Shown here one piece after another: positions 26,636-35,941 of a stretch of 64,000 nt of DNA (position 1 is its first letter; every line of letters starts with the position of its first letter). Made by a program: the position numbers and the translations under genes. The stretch lies in contig CAZGVO010000007.1 of NCBI GenBank assembly GCA_964529175.1, positions 124,001 through 188,000 on the forward strand, given 5' to 3'. The stretch is from JAAFJM01 sp964529175. GTDB lineage: Bacteria; Bacteroidota; Bacteroidia; UKL13-3. Under the pieces are notes generated by a model. It worked only from the letters and a program-made list of their open reading frames with translations, ran no database searches and was not told where the DNA came from.

Positions 26636-28101
26636 TATTTGCTAAATATTACTTGTGGTGCTTTCAAATATTTTTCGTTTTCAAAATCAAACTTTAAATA
26701 CTCAGTTTCATTTTCGTTTATGTAAAACTTGTCGGTCGTTTGAACCAAAGAAAAATATCCTAACACTTCCGCAAGTCCTTTACTTATTGGATATTCATTC
26801 AAAACTTCACTCAGTGCAACTTGGCTTTTTTCATTGAGCAATGTTTCAATGTTTTTCAATAATTCTTTTTTGTTTATGTGTTTTATGTCAATCAATTTGT
26901 TCAAAGCATCAATATCAAGTTCATTGCTTGCTGACTTTGGTTGTTCGTCAAACTGCGATATGATTTGTTCTTCGCCTAACTTTTTTTCCATTGGCAAATT
27001 AATTATTGCATCACCTTCAATTGTAATATAGGATTCAAGAGAAGATTTTTTGCCAAGTAATTGCAAAGCAAGATTGCGAATAGTGTTTATTGTCTCTTTT
27101 GCTTTTTTTCGGTCTTCTAAATTTTTCTCGGCAATTACTCTTGTTAATTTGTCTGCAAGCAAATTGTTTGAATCAAAAACCTTTCTGCCTGATAAATGCA
27201 AAACAGTTTTTGCTTTTCGCAAAAACTTTTCGCTGTATTCAATTCCTCTATCATCAAGTATTTTATAAACATCATTCACAAGCATTTTCAACTCTTCTTG
27301 GCTCAAATCATCAAGCAAAAAAGTCCAAAAGGCATAAAAACTTTTTCCTTGTTCTGTTTGCCTTAACTCGTCCAAAGAATCAAAAGTGTATTGCAGAATT
27401 TTTCCTTTTGAAAGTGATTTGTCAGATTGCTTTTCGTAAATGTTTCTTACAATATCTTTAAAGTTTTCTTCAACTTCTCTGAAATCACCAATCAATTCAT
27501 TTGTCAGTTTGGTTACTTCATCAAACCTTGATTTGATTTGATAATTTTCATATGTTTTTACAGTTTGTTCTCTTTGAATGGTTCTTATTTCATCTTCAAT
27601 TTTTTCCTTTTGCTTTTTTAATTCCTCAATTTTTTTTGCAGGGTCTTCAATGCTGTTGTCAATTAGCTCTTTCAGTTTGTTGAAAATGTCTTTGAACTTT
27701 GATTCTGTTCCAACCAGTTTTCGGTCTTTTAAAAGTTCAACTATCTGCAAAACTTTTGAAGTGTGCTTCGTTGGCACATTCATTATTTCCTTTGTGCTTT
27801 CGTCTGTGTAGTTGCTTAAATATCTGTTGTCCTCATTAGTCCACTGTTCAATATATTTTCTTGCCTTGTCAATGGAATCCATATTAAAACTGCTCAACTC
27901 TAAATCTTCTTCGTCTTGATAATTTAATTCGTCAAGATAGTCTGCAAGTTTTTGAACTAACATTGAATTGGAAATTGGTTGCTCGTTGTTTTCTCTGAAC
28001 TGATTATGTAGAAAAGAAATGGTCATAGCTGCATTCGTAGAACGCAGCATTTTCACCGTAGGTGAATTCTTGACTATATTTTTTACTTGTTCGTACTTCA
28101 T
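26635..28101 (-). CDS. jetA: Wadjet subunit JetA (DUF3375, MukF-like kleisin)
   Basis: A 488-residue DUF3375 protein beginning MKYEQVKNIVKNSPTVKMLR, with the typical NAAMTISFLHNQFRE segment, a long helical middle and a winged-helix-like end. It is the kleisin of the Wadjet complex. Gene order A-B-C-D and family content match Wadjet type I. It begins 60 bp after the Mrr-like gene ends, close enough to share its transcript. Confidence 0.93.
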   Translation of the reverse strand: MKYEQVKNIVKNSPTVKMLRSTNAAMTISFLHNQFRENNEQPISNSMLVQKLADYLDELNYQDEEDLELSSFNMDSIDKARKYIEQWTNEDNRYLSNYTDESTKEIMNVPTKHTSKVLQIVELLKDRKLVGTESKFKDIFNKLKELIDNSIEDPAKKIEELKKQKEKIEDEIRTIQREQTVKTYENYQIKSRFDEVTKLTNELIGDFREVEENFKDIVRNIYEKQSDKSLSKGKILQYTFDSLDELRQTEQGKSFYAFWTFLLDDLSQEELKMLVNDVYKILDDRGIEYSEKFLRKAKTVLHLSGRKVFDSNNLLADKLTRVIAEKNLEDRKKAKETINTIRNLALQLLGKKSSLESYITIEGDAIINLPMEKKLGEEQIISQFDEQPKSASNELDIDALNKLIDIKHINKKELLKNIETLLNEKSQVALSEVLNEYPISKGLAEVLGYFSLVQTTDKFYINENETEYLKFDFENEKYLKAPQVIFSK

Positions 28102-28160
28102 CTTTTCTTATAACAAAAATAGGAAACCAAGTTAGGAAAATAGATTTTCCATTTGTTGAT

Positions 28161-28883
28161 TTAGCTTACTAACTTTTTTATTATTTCTGATTTTGCACTT
28201 AATATTTCTTGATGTAAATAAATAAGGTTTGCTAATTGGAAACCTGTTAACCCGATAAATCCGTTTTCCTTCATTTCATTTACGGCATTAGTAGCATAGT
28301 CAGAAGTAGTAAAAAACATAAATAATTGTGAAGGATGAACATGGTTTCGTTTTTTACTATTTGCAAATGCAACAAAAGATTTAATGTCATAAATGCCCAC
28401 ATTACCTGTGTATTTTTTAGATTGTCCGTAAACATCAACAAAACCATAAGTTAATTTAGAATTTGTTGACTTGATTGGCAGTTTGCCTTCAAAATCTAAA
28501 CCACCATCTGCTGTAGCTTGCGTAACTTTTACATCAACTGCCCCAAAACAAATTTCAAGAATGTCACCTGAAATATTTTCAAAATCTCTCCAATCCATTT
28601 GCAACATATTGGAATGAAGTTTTTTTACAATAAAATAATCTCCATTGATTTTTACAATGTCTTTAGAAGCAAAAGAAAAAATATAAGGAGTATTAAAGGC
28701 GATGGCATTTTGGATTGATTTGTTTACAAACTCAACAAAGTTTAAGATGTTGCTTTGTGCGTATTCGGCAGATTTAAAACGGTTGTGTCCTTGCTTCTGG
28801 AAATATGCAGTCAAACACTTTTCAGTATCAACCTTTTCGTTAATGTCGTTTGCAAATAATATTTCAAAAACACTATTATCCAT
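28161..28883 (-). CDS. Mrr-type restriction endonuclease
   Basis: A 240-residue protein. Residues ~95-200 are an Mrr_cat PD-(D/E)xK domain: Glu110 in DFENISGDILEICF, Asp130 in ADGGLDFEG and Gln154-Ser-Lys156 in VYGQSKKYTG. Mrr-family enzymes cut foreign or modified DNA. It overlaps the ParB-like gene by 8 bp and lies 60 bp before jetA, so the three units may form one 8.5-kb operon. The N-terminal ~90 residues are unassigned and may recognise the substrate or bind the ParB-like partner. Confidence 0.85.
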   Translation of the reverse strand: MDNSVFEILFANDINEKVDTEKCLTAYFQKQGHNRFKSAEYAQSNILNFVEFVNKSIQNAIAFNTPYIFSFASKDIVKINGDYFIVKKLHSNMLQMDWRDFENISGDILEICFGAVDVKVTQATADGGLDFEGKLPIKSTNSKLTYGFVDVYGQSKKYTGNVGIYDIKSFVAFANSKKRNHVHPSQLFMFFTTSDYATNAVNEMKENGFIGLTGFQLANLIYLHQEILSAKSEIIKKLVS

Positions 28884-29967
28884 TATTCTTTAATGTTTCA
28901 ACTCTTTTGTAATTCTCTAACATTCCATCAATACCAGTTTTAAGTTCTGCAAATTCTTCCTCGCTTAATTCTTTTTCTAATCCTTCGGCTAAAATGTTTT
29001 TGAATGCACTAATTGCAGCGTTTATTTTATTTATGCACTCTGAAGCTGTGATTTTATTTTGATTGAAATTTTTTTGATTTATATAGTTTATTGCTTTGTC
29101 CAAATTTTTATCGTCCAAATAATTCAATGCAACTTTATCACCTATCAATTCTGATAACCTCCTAACATTGTGTGCATCACTGATAGCGACCCTTCCATCT
29201 TCATCTGGAACAATCCATTCGTAAAACCTTTTAAGATTATCTGTATTGTCAAAGCGAATTGTTTCATCATTGTATTCAAAGAACTCTCTCAACGCTGGTT
29301 TCTTGAGAACCTCGTCAAAATGACTAAAGAAACTTGGCTTCCATTTACCTGCATATTCTTCGTCTGTTTTGAATTGAAGCATTACGCTGTATGTTTTGTA
29401 ATATCGGTTTATTTCCTTTACTGACATTCCAATTGTCCTTGAAATTTCTCCGGGCTGTTTCCCTTTCTCTATCATTTCATTAATGAACTGTGCCTTTTGA
29501 AAAGCATCCCATTCTTTTATACCGCTTACATTCCTTATTCCTTGAATTATCATTCCAATGAACTCCGTTGAGTTTTCCACGTCATCAACTACCAACACAT
29601 CAATACTTTTAAGTTTTTGAATATTGTCTTCGCTTAATGTTGTTAAGCCCAACTGATGTTGCTTTAATAAATACTTGATTGCTGTTGCCCGTCTGTTTCC
29701 TTCAATGATGTAAAATTGTGTCGCATTGATTCTTGCAACTACGATGTTATCAACTGGAACAAAGCCAACAGTTGCAAAAGAATTTGAAAGTGTGATTATG
29801 TCAAACTTTGGATTTGTCATTTTTTCATATGCTGCTGCTTGAATTGCTGCTTCTCCAAACCTTGACCTGTCAATGTTTAAAGCATCGTCAGAAATGTCTG
29901 CAAACCTTGGGTTATTTGGGTCAAGAAGTAAGTTGTCTATTTCTACTGTTACTTTTTCTAATTTCAT
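28876..29967 (-). CDS. ParB/Srx-fold protein paired with Mrr nuclease
   Basis: A 363-residue protein. The first ~110 residues are a ParB/Sulfiredoxin-like domain: LLLDPNNPRF (Asp16 to Phe22) and IIEGNRRATAIKYL (Glu89-Gly-Asn-Arg-Arg). Residues ~115-170 look like the ParB HTH (EISRTIGMSVKEINRYYKTY). There is no ParA gene, so it is not a chromosome partition operon. ParB-fold proteins of this kind can be DNA-binding CTP/ATP switches or nucleases. The 8-bp overlap with the Mrr gene argues for a joint function. Confidence 0.8.
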   Translation of the reverse strand: MKLEKVTVEIDNLLLDPNNPRFADISDDALNIDRSRFGEAAIQAAAYEKMTNPKFDIITLSNSFATVGFVPVDNIVVARINATQFYIIEGNRRATAIKYLLKQHQLGLTTLSEDNIQKLKSIDVLVVDDVENSTEFIGMIIQGIRNVSGIKEWDAFQKAQFINEMIEKGKQPGEISRTIGMSVKEINRYYKTYSVMLQFKTDEEYAGKWKPSFFSHFDEVLKKPALREFFEYNDETIRFDNTDNLKRFYEWIVPDEDGRVAISDAHNVRRLSELIGDKVALNYLDDKNLDKAINYINQKNFNQNKITASECINKINAAISAFKNILAEGLEKELSEEEFAELKTGIDGMLENYKRVETLKNNG

Positions 29968-30025
29968 ATTGATGGATTTTTGTTTTTATATGCTAAACTT
30001 AAAATTTATTGATAATGCGTTGGCG

Positions 30026-30093
30026 ATTGCACTCTTTTGGCTTTGCCTTTGGGTTGGCTTTTGCTTTGGCAGGCAAAGGCAAATGTGTGCAAT
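30026..30093. repeat. Imperfect inverted repeat upstream of the ParB-like gene
   Basis: The outer arms ATTGCAC (30026-30032) and GTGCAAT (30087-30093) are perfect, and the inner TTTGCCTTTG pairs with CAAAGGCAAA. The stem is rich in TTGGC and unlike the surrounding AT-rich DNA. Role unknown. Confidence 0.55.
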
Positions 30094-30252
30094 GTGTATT
30101 GGCATAGAAATTCAAATTATTTTTTGTGCGTTGGCGGTTTTTTAATTATTTTTTTTAAAGCGATGCCTGTCAATTACAGGTGTTGTCATGTCGTTTTAGT
30201 TGTCTCAATGTTTGTTCAAAGTCAGTCAGTTTCATGTCAGCACGGTCGCCAA

Positions 30253-30400
30253 TAGGGTTTCTGCTAACGTTTTTGGGCTTGGCGAAGGTGGCGATTTTTA
30301 GCGCAAACATCAATATATTTCCTAATATTGACTTAGCACAAATTTTCATTTAAGTACTTCAGTCGCCATTGAGCCAAACGCCTTATCGCTATGCCCTTCT
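30253..30400 (-). repeat. attC-like ~148-bp element behind the helicase gene (copy 1)
   Basis: On the plus strand it begins TAGGGTTTCTGCTAACG and ends TTATCGCTATGCCCTTCT. It contains an imperfect inverted repeat: 30275-30294 (GGGCTTGGCGAAGGTGGCGA) against 30363-30382 (TCGCCATTGAGCCAAACGCC). It sits 28 bp beyond the 3' end of the minus-strand helicase gene and shares both ends with 33432-33583. The layout (GTTAG-like core, long imperfect palindrome, next to the gene's 3' end) recalls integron attC sites, but the core only partly fits GTTRRRY. Confidence 0.45.
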
Positions 30401-30428
30401 TATATTTTCCGTTTTCGTAATTGTAACT

Positions 30429-33365
30429 TTAAGAACCTAAAACCTTGAGTTGTTCATAGCCATTTGTAGTAAGTGAATCGTCAGTCGCTGCTAATACATA
30501 GCTAATACGGTCTGAAATTGAATCTGCCGAAATTCCTGGTTGAACAATTACGAAAGAAAAAACAATCAGCTTTTGTTTATTAATAATTTGTGAGAATAAA
30601 TGTTTGTTACCGACTAGAAATTTATTGGGTTTGTCATCAGTTCTATTGAGAACTTTTTTGGCAAATGAATCTTTGTTAGGTGTCCAAGATTGTGATTTAA
30701 CTGCTTGCATACACACTTCATATACATCATTTAATCTGTCTCCCGCGTTTGCTCCTCCCGAACCTTTGATGTGATATAATGTAACAGAAATCCTGTCGGC
30801 TGATTCGCTAATTGCAATAAAGTCAGCAATTTCTCCAGTACCATGATCATATATGAGTAAAGGGAAACCGTCTTCAATTAATTTTTTTTGTAATGCCTCA
30901 TGAATTGAATTTCTATTTCCGTTTGCAGCTTTTTCAGAAACTGCGTTATATGAAAATTCCTTTTTACCTCCATAAAACTCTCGTTCGATATCTGTATTGT
31001 ATTTCTTCCAATCAAAAGAAATAATTCTTCCTAATTCAAAGCGATATTCACTCTCCTTTGGAGGTTCAAAATATTCATGGTCAGAAACAATTGCAAAATT
31101 GTCTAAAATTAAAGTGAATGAATTTTCATTAAGGTATGAAATCAAATCACATGTTTGACTGCTCTCTTCAACTTGAAAGTTACATTCAGGTAGTAGGCGG
31201 AATTGATAATGGTTTTCAAAATCATAGGTTAGTGAAATTATTTGTTCATTTAAAATTAAGTCTATCCAAACCAATTTATCTGAGCTGTTATCTGTATCTA
31301 TTAAAATATCAAAATCCAATAATTCATCTCTTGAAATTAGTTCGTCATCAATTATAGAATTTAAAAAGGGTGTATTATGAAATACATCTTTGTTCCACAT
31401 TCCTATTAAAGCTTTATAAGGTAATGTATCAACTACCTTACCGATGGCAAGATTATCAAAGCCAGTATTTGTTTTTACAGTTTTATTACTAACAATTTTC
31501 TCTCCAATGTGCTGACACCACTTTATATAATTAGGAATTTTGTCATAAGCATTACTCCATACCTTAGAACCTGAACTATAGCCAATAGTAATATTGTCGC
31601 CTTTATCAACGCCTTTCAAAAATACATGGCCATTTGCATAATTTTTTCCGTGACTTTTAGTGATAACTCTTTCTGCATTGGGTCCAGCACTAGTTCGGTA
31701 TGATTCTCCACTATTGGCTGACCTATTTTGCATTCCAATATTGAAAAACTCTGGGTTGGCAACATCGACTAAAACTTTGTTTAGCTGAAATTTTGAAATC
31801 CTTTTTGCATTGCCAACCTCAAAGAGTTTTTTCATCATATCATAGAACTGACTTGTTTTGATTGATGAATGTATAAAAAGAAGTTTGGTTTTTTCATCGT
31901 AGAAAACTAGAAGGAAAAAGTGGTTAATGTCCACCAAATCATCTGAAGCAATCCATTTAGGTTTTTGAATTTCACGAAAAATGAAAACTACTGCATTATG
32001 CTCGTGACTTTTGGCTGTGTATATCATATTCAGCCCATTAATTTTAACATTCGCATCTAAGTTTACTCCTTCGGACATATAAATTTTCACATGTCTGTAT
32101 GGATTGAGGTTATAAAAAGAGATATTATCTTTGAATGTGGGTAAAACTGTCTTTTCAAATGAGTCCACTACATTTTTTAATTCATCTTCCTCCTCTATTT
32201 TCTCTTCACTTAAATTCTTAATTATGTCATCCCAAATAGCACCTTCCTCATATAGTTTTTTCTTACCAATTAGAATGTCATTTGGAATAGCCAAAAATTT
32301 CGCCTCACCAATGTTATCTGCATTTGTTCTTGCGAACCTACCAATGAACTGGAGAGTATTTGCCAATGATTTCTTTGGGCTATGAATGGCGGCAATCTTC
32401 AAGTTTGGAAAGTCAAATCCTTCGCCAAGCATATCAACACATATAATTCCGTCTAATTCTCCTGCTTTTAGTTTTTCAATAGTTTTTTTTATTGTTGAAT
32501 ATGATAAGGTACTGTCTACCTTCTTCAATTTTAAACTTGTTCTCTCTGAATAGAGTTTGTTAAGATTTTCAGCCTCTTCTTTTGTCTCTGTCCGCACCAT
32601 AATGTAGTGCTTTAATCCAGATGCTTTATCCTGTTTGAAAATTGATTCCGCTTGGATTGCAATTGCTAAATCAGTATCAGGATTATCTGTAATAACAGGG
32701 TAGTATCCAATCTTACCGAAAATTTTGTCCTCATATGCTTTAGTTAAAGGATAATTATAAGCAACCCTGCCATCAATTTCTTTTTTATCCCTTCTAAATG
32801 GCGTTGCTGTGAAGAATATCTTGTTTGAATGTGTAAATCTCTTAACAACATTAGTCCATGTAAAAGCTGGAACATGGTGGGCTTCATCTACCAATATCAA
32901 GTCAAATAAGTCAACCTCTGGAGAAAAAACATCATTTATACCTTCGTTGATACTATTCGGAATTCCTACTACAACATCAAACTCTTTTAAAGCTTCCCAT
33001 TCTTCCAAAGATTTTATTGGAGATTTTATTTCCTTGACTTTGGGTAATTCTAAATCAGCATGAAAGACATTTGACCCTTTTAGCGTTTTGAGTAAGGAAA
33101 ATTCTTCTACAATTTGTCCTCTAACCATTACGCTTGAACTTATAACTAGAACTCTTTTCGCTCTCAACAAGTATGCAGATAAATTTAATACAGCAGTTTT
33201 ACCTGAACCTGTTGGCATAATTACTATTGCCGCCTCGTCTTTGAATAGAGTAAAATGTGAACCTATTGCATGAATAGCTCCTATTTGTGCATTTCGTAAC
33301 CCTTTCACTGTTTTTGTCGAGATGGGATAATTTATTCTATTATAGTTTGAGGAAAAATAGGTCAT
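30429..33365 (-). CDS. SF2 helicase with C-terminal restriction-nuclease-like domain
   Basis: A 978-residue protein. Helicase core: Walker A MPTGSGKTAV (GSGKT at 53-57), LVDEAHHVPA (DEAH), TATPFRRD, and the C-terminal RecA lobe with MLGEGFDFPNL and QFIGRFART. The middle ~400 residues are unassigned. Near the C-terminus Asp848 (EIADFIA) and His865-Ile-Lys867 (LYHIKGSGG) are placed like the D...(E/Q/H)xK of PD-(D/E)xK nucleases, preceded by a helix with Glu. This suggests a single-chain restriction or defence helicase-nuclease. No methylase adjoins it. It is flanked by two similar ~150-bp elements. Confidence 0.75.
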   Translation of the reverse strand: MTYFSSNYNRINYPISTKTVKGLRNAQIGAIHAIGSHFTLFKDEAAIVIMPTGSGKTAVLNLSAYLLRAKRVLVISSSVMVRGQIVEEFSLLKTLKGSNVFHADLELPKVKEIKSPIKSLEEWEALKEFDVVVGIPNSINEGINDVFSPEVDLFDLILVDEAHHVPAFTWTNVVKRFTHSNKIFFTATPFRRDKKEIDGRVAYNYPLTKAYEDKIFGKIGYYPVITDNPDTDLAIAIQAESIFKQDKASGLKHYIMVRTETKEEAENLNKLYSERTSLKLKKVDSTLSYSTIKKTIEKLKAGELDGIICVDMLGEGFDFPNLKIAAIHSPKKSLANTLQFIGRFARTNADNIGEAKFLAIPNDILIGKKKLYEEGAIWDDIIKNLSEEKIEEEDELKNVVDSFEKTVLPTFKDNISFYNLNPYRHVKIYMSEGVNLDANVKINGLNMIYTAKSHEHNAVVFIFREIQKPKWIASDDLVDINHFFLLVFYDEKTKLLFIHSSIKTSQFYDMMKKLFEVGNAKRISKFQLNKVLVDVANPEFFNIGMQNRSANSGESYRTSAGPNAERVITKSHGKNYANGHVFLKGVDKGDNITIGYSSGSKVWSNAYDKIPNYIKWCQHIGEKIVSNKTVKTNTGFDNLAIGKVVDTLPYKALIGMWNKDVFHNTPFLNSIIDDELISRDELLDFDILIDTDNSSDKLVWIDLILNEQIISLTYDFENHYQFRLLPECNFQVEESSQTCDLISYLNENSFTLILDNFAIVSDHEYFEPPKESEYRFELGRIISFDWKKYNTDIEREFYGGKKEFSYNAVSEKAANGNRNSIHEALQKKLIEDGFPLLIYDHGTGEIADFIAISESADRISVTLYHIKGSGGANAGDRLNDVYEVCMQAVKSQSWTPNKDSFAKKVLNRTDDKPNKFLVGNKHLFSQIINKQKLIVFSFVIVQPGISADSISDRISYVLAATDDSLTTNGYEQLKVLGS

Positions 33366-33431
33366 ATTTATTCATTCGAATTTATTTCGTAATTTTCTTT
33401 TGAGGTTGTGACATTTTCACTAATTTAGTCT

Positions 33432-33583
33432 TAGGGTTTCAGCTAACATTTTGGTGCTTGGTGAAGAAGTGGATTTTGAAGCATAAAACTGATTGCCGTC
33501 ATTAAATTTGATTTAATCACAACGCTCGATTTAACTATAGAACCGACACTTTTGGGATAGTTGTTATTGGTAGCTGTCCTTCT
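33432..33583 (-). repeat. attC-like ~152-bp element behind the 194-residue gene (copy 2)
   Basis: It begins TAGGGTTTCAGCTAACATTT on the plus strand and ends TTATTGGTAGCTGTCCTTCT. Both ends align with copy 1 at 30253-30400 while the middle differs, as in integron recombination sites with variable loops. On the minus strand the ends read TAACA and TGTTA. It lies 55 bp past the 3' end of the gene at 33639-34223, with the helicase gene following 66 bp further on. Confidence 0.4.
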
Positions 33584-33638
33584 TTCTGTCCAAAATTAGT
33601 CAGGTCTAATTTTGCAGAGAATTTGCTTATCACAGTAT

Positions 33639-34223
33639 TTATTTTCTATTTATTTGTTGATAATGAAAACTTTTTGTTTTATCATCAAAAGCAATAAAAA
33701 GAAATTGAGCGTTGTTCTCTAAATGTCTGTAGTTGTTAATTGCGTTTTTAAAATATGTTTCCAAAAGTGTCAAGTCGCTTTGCTTTTTTATTTTAAAAAT
33801 CATTAGGCGAAGTTCAGCATTTGAAACTAACAATTTTTGAAAGTCATATTTAATGCCACTAAAAGAAACTTTTGAGTCGCCTTTTCTTTTTGGATTCCAT
33901 TCACATTCTGCAACTAATGGTAAACTTTTTACTGAATACGGTTCATTATTGTCTGTGTAAAAATGAATGTCAAACAACCACTCACGATTTACAAACGGTT
34001 GATTTATTTCTTGCAAATCCTCTTTGCTAAGTCTGTTTGCATAAACTTTATATTTAAGTTCATGTCCTAATTTTATAAGTAACTTTTTTATAAAACGGGT
34101 TCTTTCTGGTCGAATTTGACTTTGAAAAAAAAGGTCGTTTGAGTTACCAAAAGTTTGAATTAATTTTATTGATAAACCTTTTAATTTTATTGATTTGTTA
34201 TTTGAAAATGAGTCCCAAGCCAT
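33639..34223 (-). CDS. Putative PD-(D/E)xK-type nuclease, 194 residues
   Basis: I do not recognise a named family. Residues ~83-145 have a nuclease-like order: Asp85 (LFDIHFY), Glu106-Cys-Glu108 (PLVAECEWNPK) on a predicted strand, then IKYDFQKLL with Lys130 and the strand ELRLMIFKIKK. This resembles the D...ExE...K arrangement of restriction-like folds in small defence proteins. It lies 52 bp behind the 392-residue gene and is probably cotranscribed. It is followed by an attC-like element. Confidence 0.5.
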   Translation of the reverse strand: MAWDSFSNNKSIKLKGLSIKLIQTFGNSNDLFFQSQIRPERTRFIKKLLIKLGHELKYKVYANRLSKEDLQEINQPFVNREWLFDIHFYTDNNEPYSVKSLPLVAECEWNPKRKGDSKVSFSGIKYDFQKLLVSNAELRLMIFKIKKQSDLTLLETYFKNAINNYRHLENNAQFLFIAFDDKTKSFHYQQINRK

Positions 34224-34275
34224 ATTGATTTAAGTATTCTATTAATTTAATTTTTGAAAGTAAAGATAATTTCTT

Positions 34276-35454
34276 TCAAAAGACAAGTAAACTCAAATTA
34301 TGTTCAGACTTTAAATCAAATTCAATTTCTTTTTCATTGTTTAAATTAAAAGTGAAATTACCAGGAATCTCTTTTGGGATATTTATTATTTGTTGTTGCT
34401 TAGATTCGAAAAACTCAACAATACGATTATACAATCTCTCTCTCCAAGCAAAAGGGTCATCATTTGAATTGTTCCTCTCAAAAATTCCGTAAAAATTAGT
34501 TTCTCTTTCTTTCACTAATCCTATAAAGTAATTTATTATTTCATCTTTAAATGGTTTTGGATAATTATCATATAGGCTAATATTCTTGAAAGGATTTATT
34601 TTGAGATATTCTGCCAACATTAAAAACATGTCATTGTTTAAGTTTTTAATCGAAATATCTTTTGTAAACTGATTTCTAAAATGTGCAAGTTTCACGAGAA
34701 TAATTTCATAAAGAACATCTTCATATTCATTTGAGTTTTGCAGTTCAAAAATATCTGAAGAAATCTCTCTGCGATTTTCTGAAATATAACAAGTTCTAAA
34801 ATTATGAGTCTTTCCATCAAATAAATTGGCCTTTGCCTTTTTAGCTTCAGCATCCATCTCATCTATTGTTAGAAAAGTAGTATGTAGGATCAAATCATCT
34901 TCAAGCTTTTCAAAATCCTTCAACCTTGTAATTCTAGGAAAACCATACATAACACATTTAGACGAGAAACCATTTTTAACCATATAGTCAGACAAAGTTT
35001 TTAATGTTTGATGTTGGTTATTTGAAGAAGCTGGATTTTTACTTGTATTATCATTAAATGTAAATTCCGCATTAGGATTGGGTGTCTTAATGTTTAGGTT
35101 GAAAATACTTCCTGGAATATTATTTCCATCACTATGGTCACCACTTTTGAATTGAATAAAAATCGCTCGGCTATCATTATTCCCTCTCGGAATAGAAATT
35201 TTTGTGTCCCAACCTCCACCACGATTTTCTTCTATTGGTGTTAAGCGATATAGTTTTGTTTTTCTTTTTTTGAAAGCTAAAAGATTTATCATGTCAAATT
35301 CAAACAACCATCTTAAACGAAAAGGATAACCAAAATTAAAAGGGGAATTAAATAAGGTGGCTATCTCACTAACAATATTTGTCTCTAATGTTGATTCGTT
35401 GAGCGAAATAGGGGCGGTCCTTATCGAGGTATTTCTAGGAGGTCGTTTAGCCAT
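34276..35454 (-). CDS. Uncharacterised defence-island protein with a nuclease-like motif
   Basis: A 392-residue protein of unknown family. The N-terminal third has Glu30, Asp83 (GGGWDTKISIP) and Gln101-Phe-Lys103 (AIFIQFKSGDHS), which fit a PD-(D/E)xK core of E...D...QxK type. The rest is helical with no motif I can name. It is the first gene of the minus-strand island as transcribed, starting next to a ~490-bp gene-free stretch, and precedes a second putative nuclease. The nuclease call is inference from motif spacing alone. Confidence 0.45.
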   Translation of the reverse strand: MAKRPPRNTSIRTAPISLNESTLETNIVSEIATLFNSPFNFGYPFRLRWLFEFDMINLLAFKKRKTKLYRLTPIEENRGGGWDTKISIPRGNNDSRAIFIQFKSGDHSDGNNIPGSIFNLNIKTPNPNAEFTFNDNTSKNPASSNNQHQTLKTLSDYMVKNGFSSKCVMYGFPRITRLKDFEKLEDDLILHTTFLTIDEMDAEAKKAKANLFDGKTHNFRTCYISENRREISSDIFELQNSNEYEDVLYEIILVKLAHFRNQFTKDISIKNLNNDMFLMLAEYLKINPFKNISLYDNYPKPFKDEIINYFIGLVKERETNFYGIFERNNSNDDPFAWRERLYNRIVEFFESKQQQIINIPKEIPGNFTFNLNNEKEIEFDLKSEHNLSLLVF

Positions 35455-35941
35455 TTTTATTTTATTAAATAGTTGTTTCTTTTTGCATGCTGGTAACTTA
35501 TATATATGGACGCTTTTTAAATTCTTTTAACTCCAGTTTAGTTTTAACTAGGATAAATTTTACATACTTTTCAAACCTAGTTTTTCTAATAAATCCAATT
35601 ATCAAACGGACTCTTTATTTTTATTAATTTTTTGGTTTCTTTGGGTTTAGATTTCTATGGTTTGGGAACCGTTATTCCCTTGATCTTCTTTTTAATCAAA
35701 AAGTTTATTTTAATTGATAAAGCACACTTCGCTTGGTGAGTCACGTTAAGTGATCGCCTTAATTATACAATTTCAAACATAATAAATCATTCAGAAAAAC
35801 CTAACAAAATTAAATAAATTTTAATAGTTATCTTGTATTCTGGATTGTTCCATTTGTTTGCTTAGACTTATCAAATTAAAAACCAATAATTAGTATAAAA
35901 ATAATTATTATTGATAGGTAAAAGTAATCAAAAGATTTTGC
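35455..35941. other. 487-bp gene-free stretch at the right side of the defence island
   Basis: AT-rich with no open frame of interest, no repeat and no RNA gene that I can see. It must contain the start signals for the minus-strand gene at 35454. Bases 35720-35760 (AAAGCACACTTCGCTTGGTG and following) are more GC-rich but form no clear structure. Confidence 0.5.

Larger units (their letters stand above)
29968..30428. other. 461-bp intergenic region with hairpins and an attC-like element
   Basis: No gene. It holds an imperfect hairpin at 30026-30093 (ATTGCAC...TTTGCCTTTG against CAAAGGCAAATGTGTGCAAT), several TTGGC-rich stretches, and the element at 30253-30400. The promoter of the ParB-Mrr-Wadjet genes must lie at its left end; I could not define it. 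Confidence 0.6.

Noticed and set aside
28876..29967. Chromosome-partition parB
   Set aside because: No parA partner and no parS-like site; it overlaps an Mrr nuclease gene in a defence island.
29873..30255. Cys- and Trp-rich short plus-strand frames between the ParB-like and helicase genes
   Set aside because: They lie over the TTGGC-rich hairpins and part of the ParB gene; no homology or start context.
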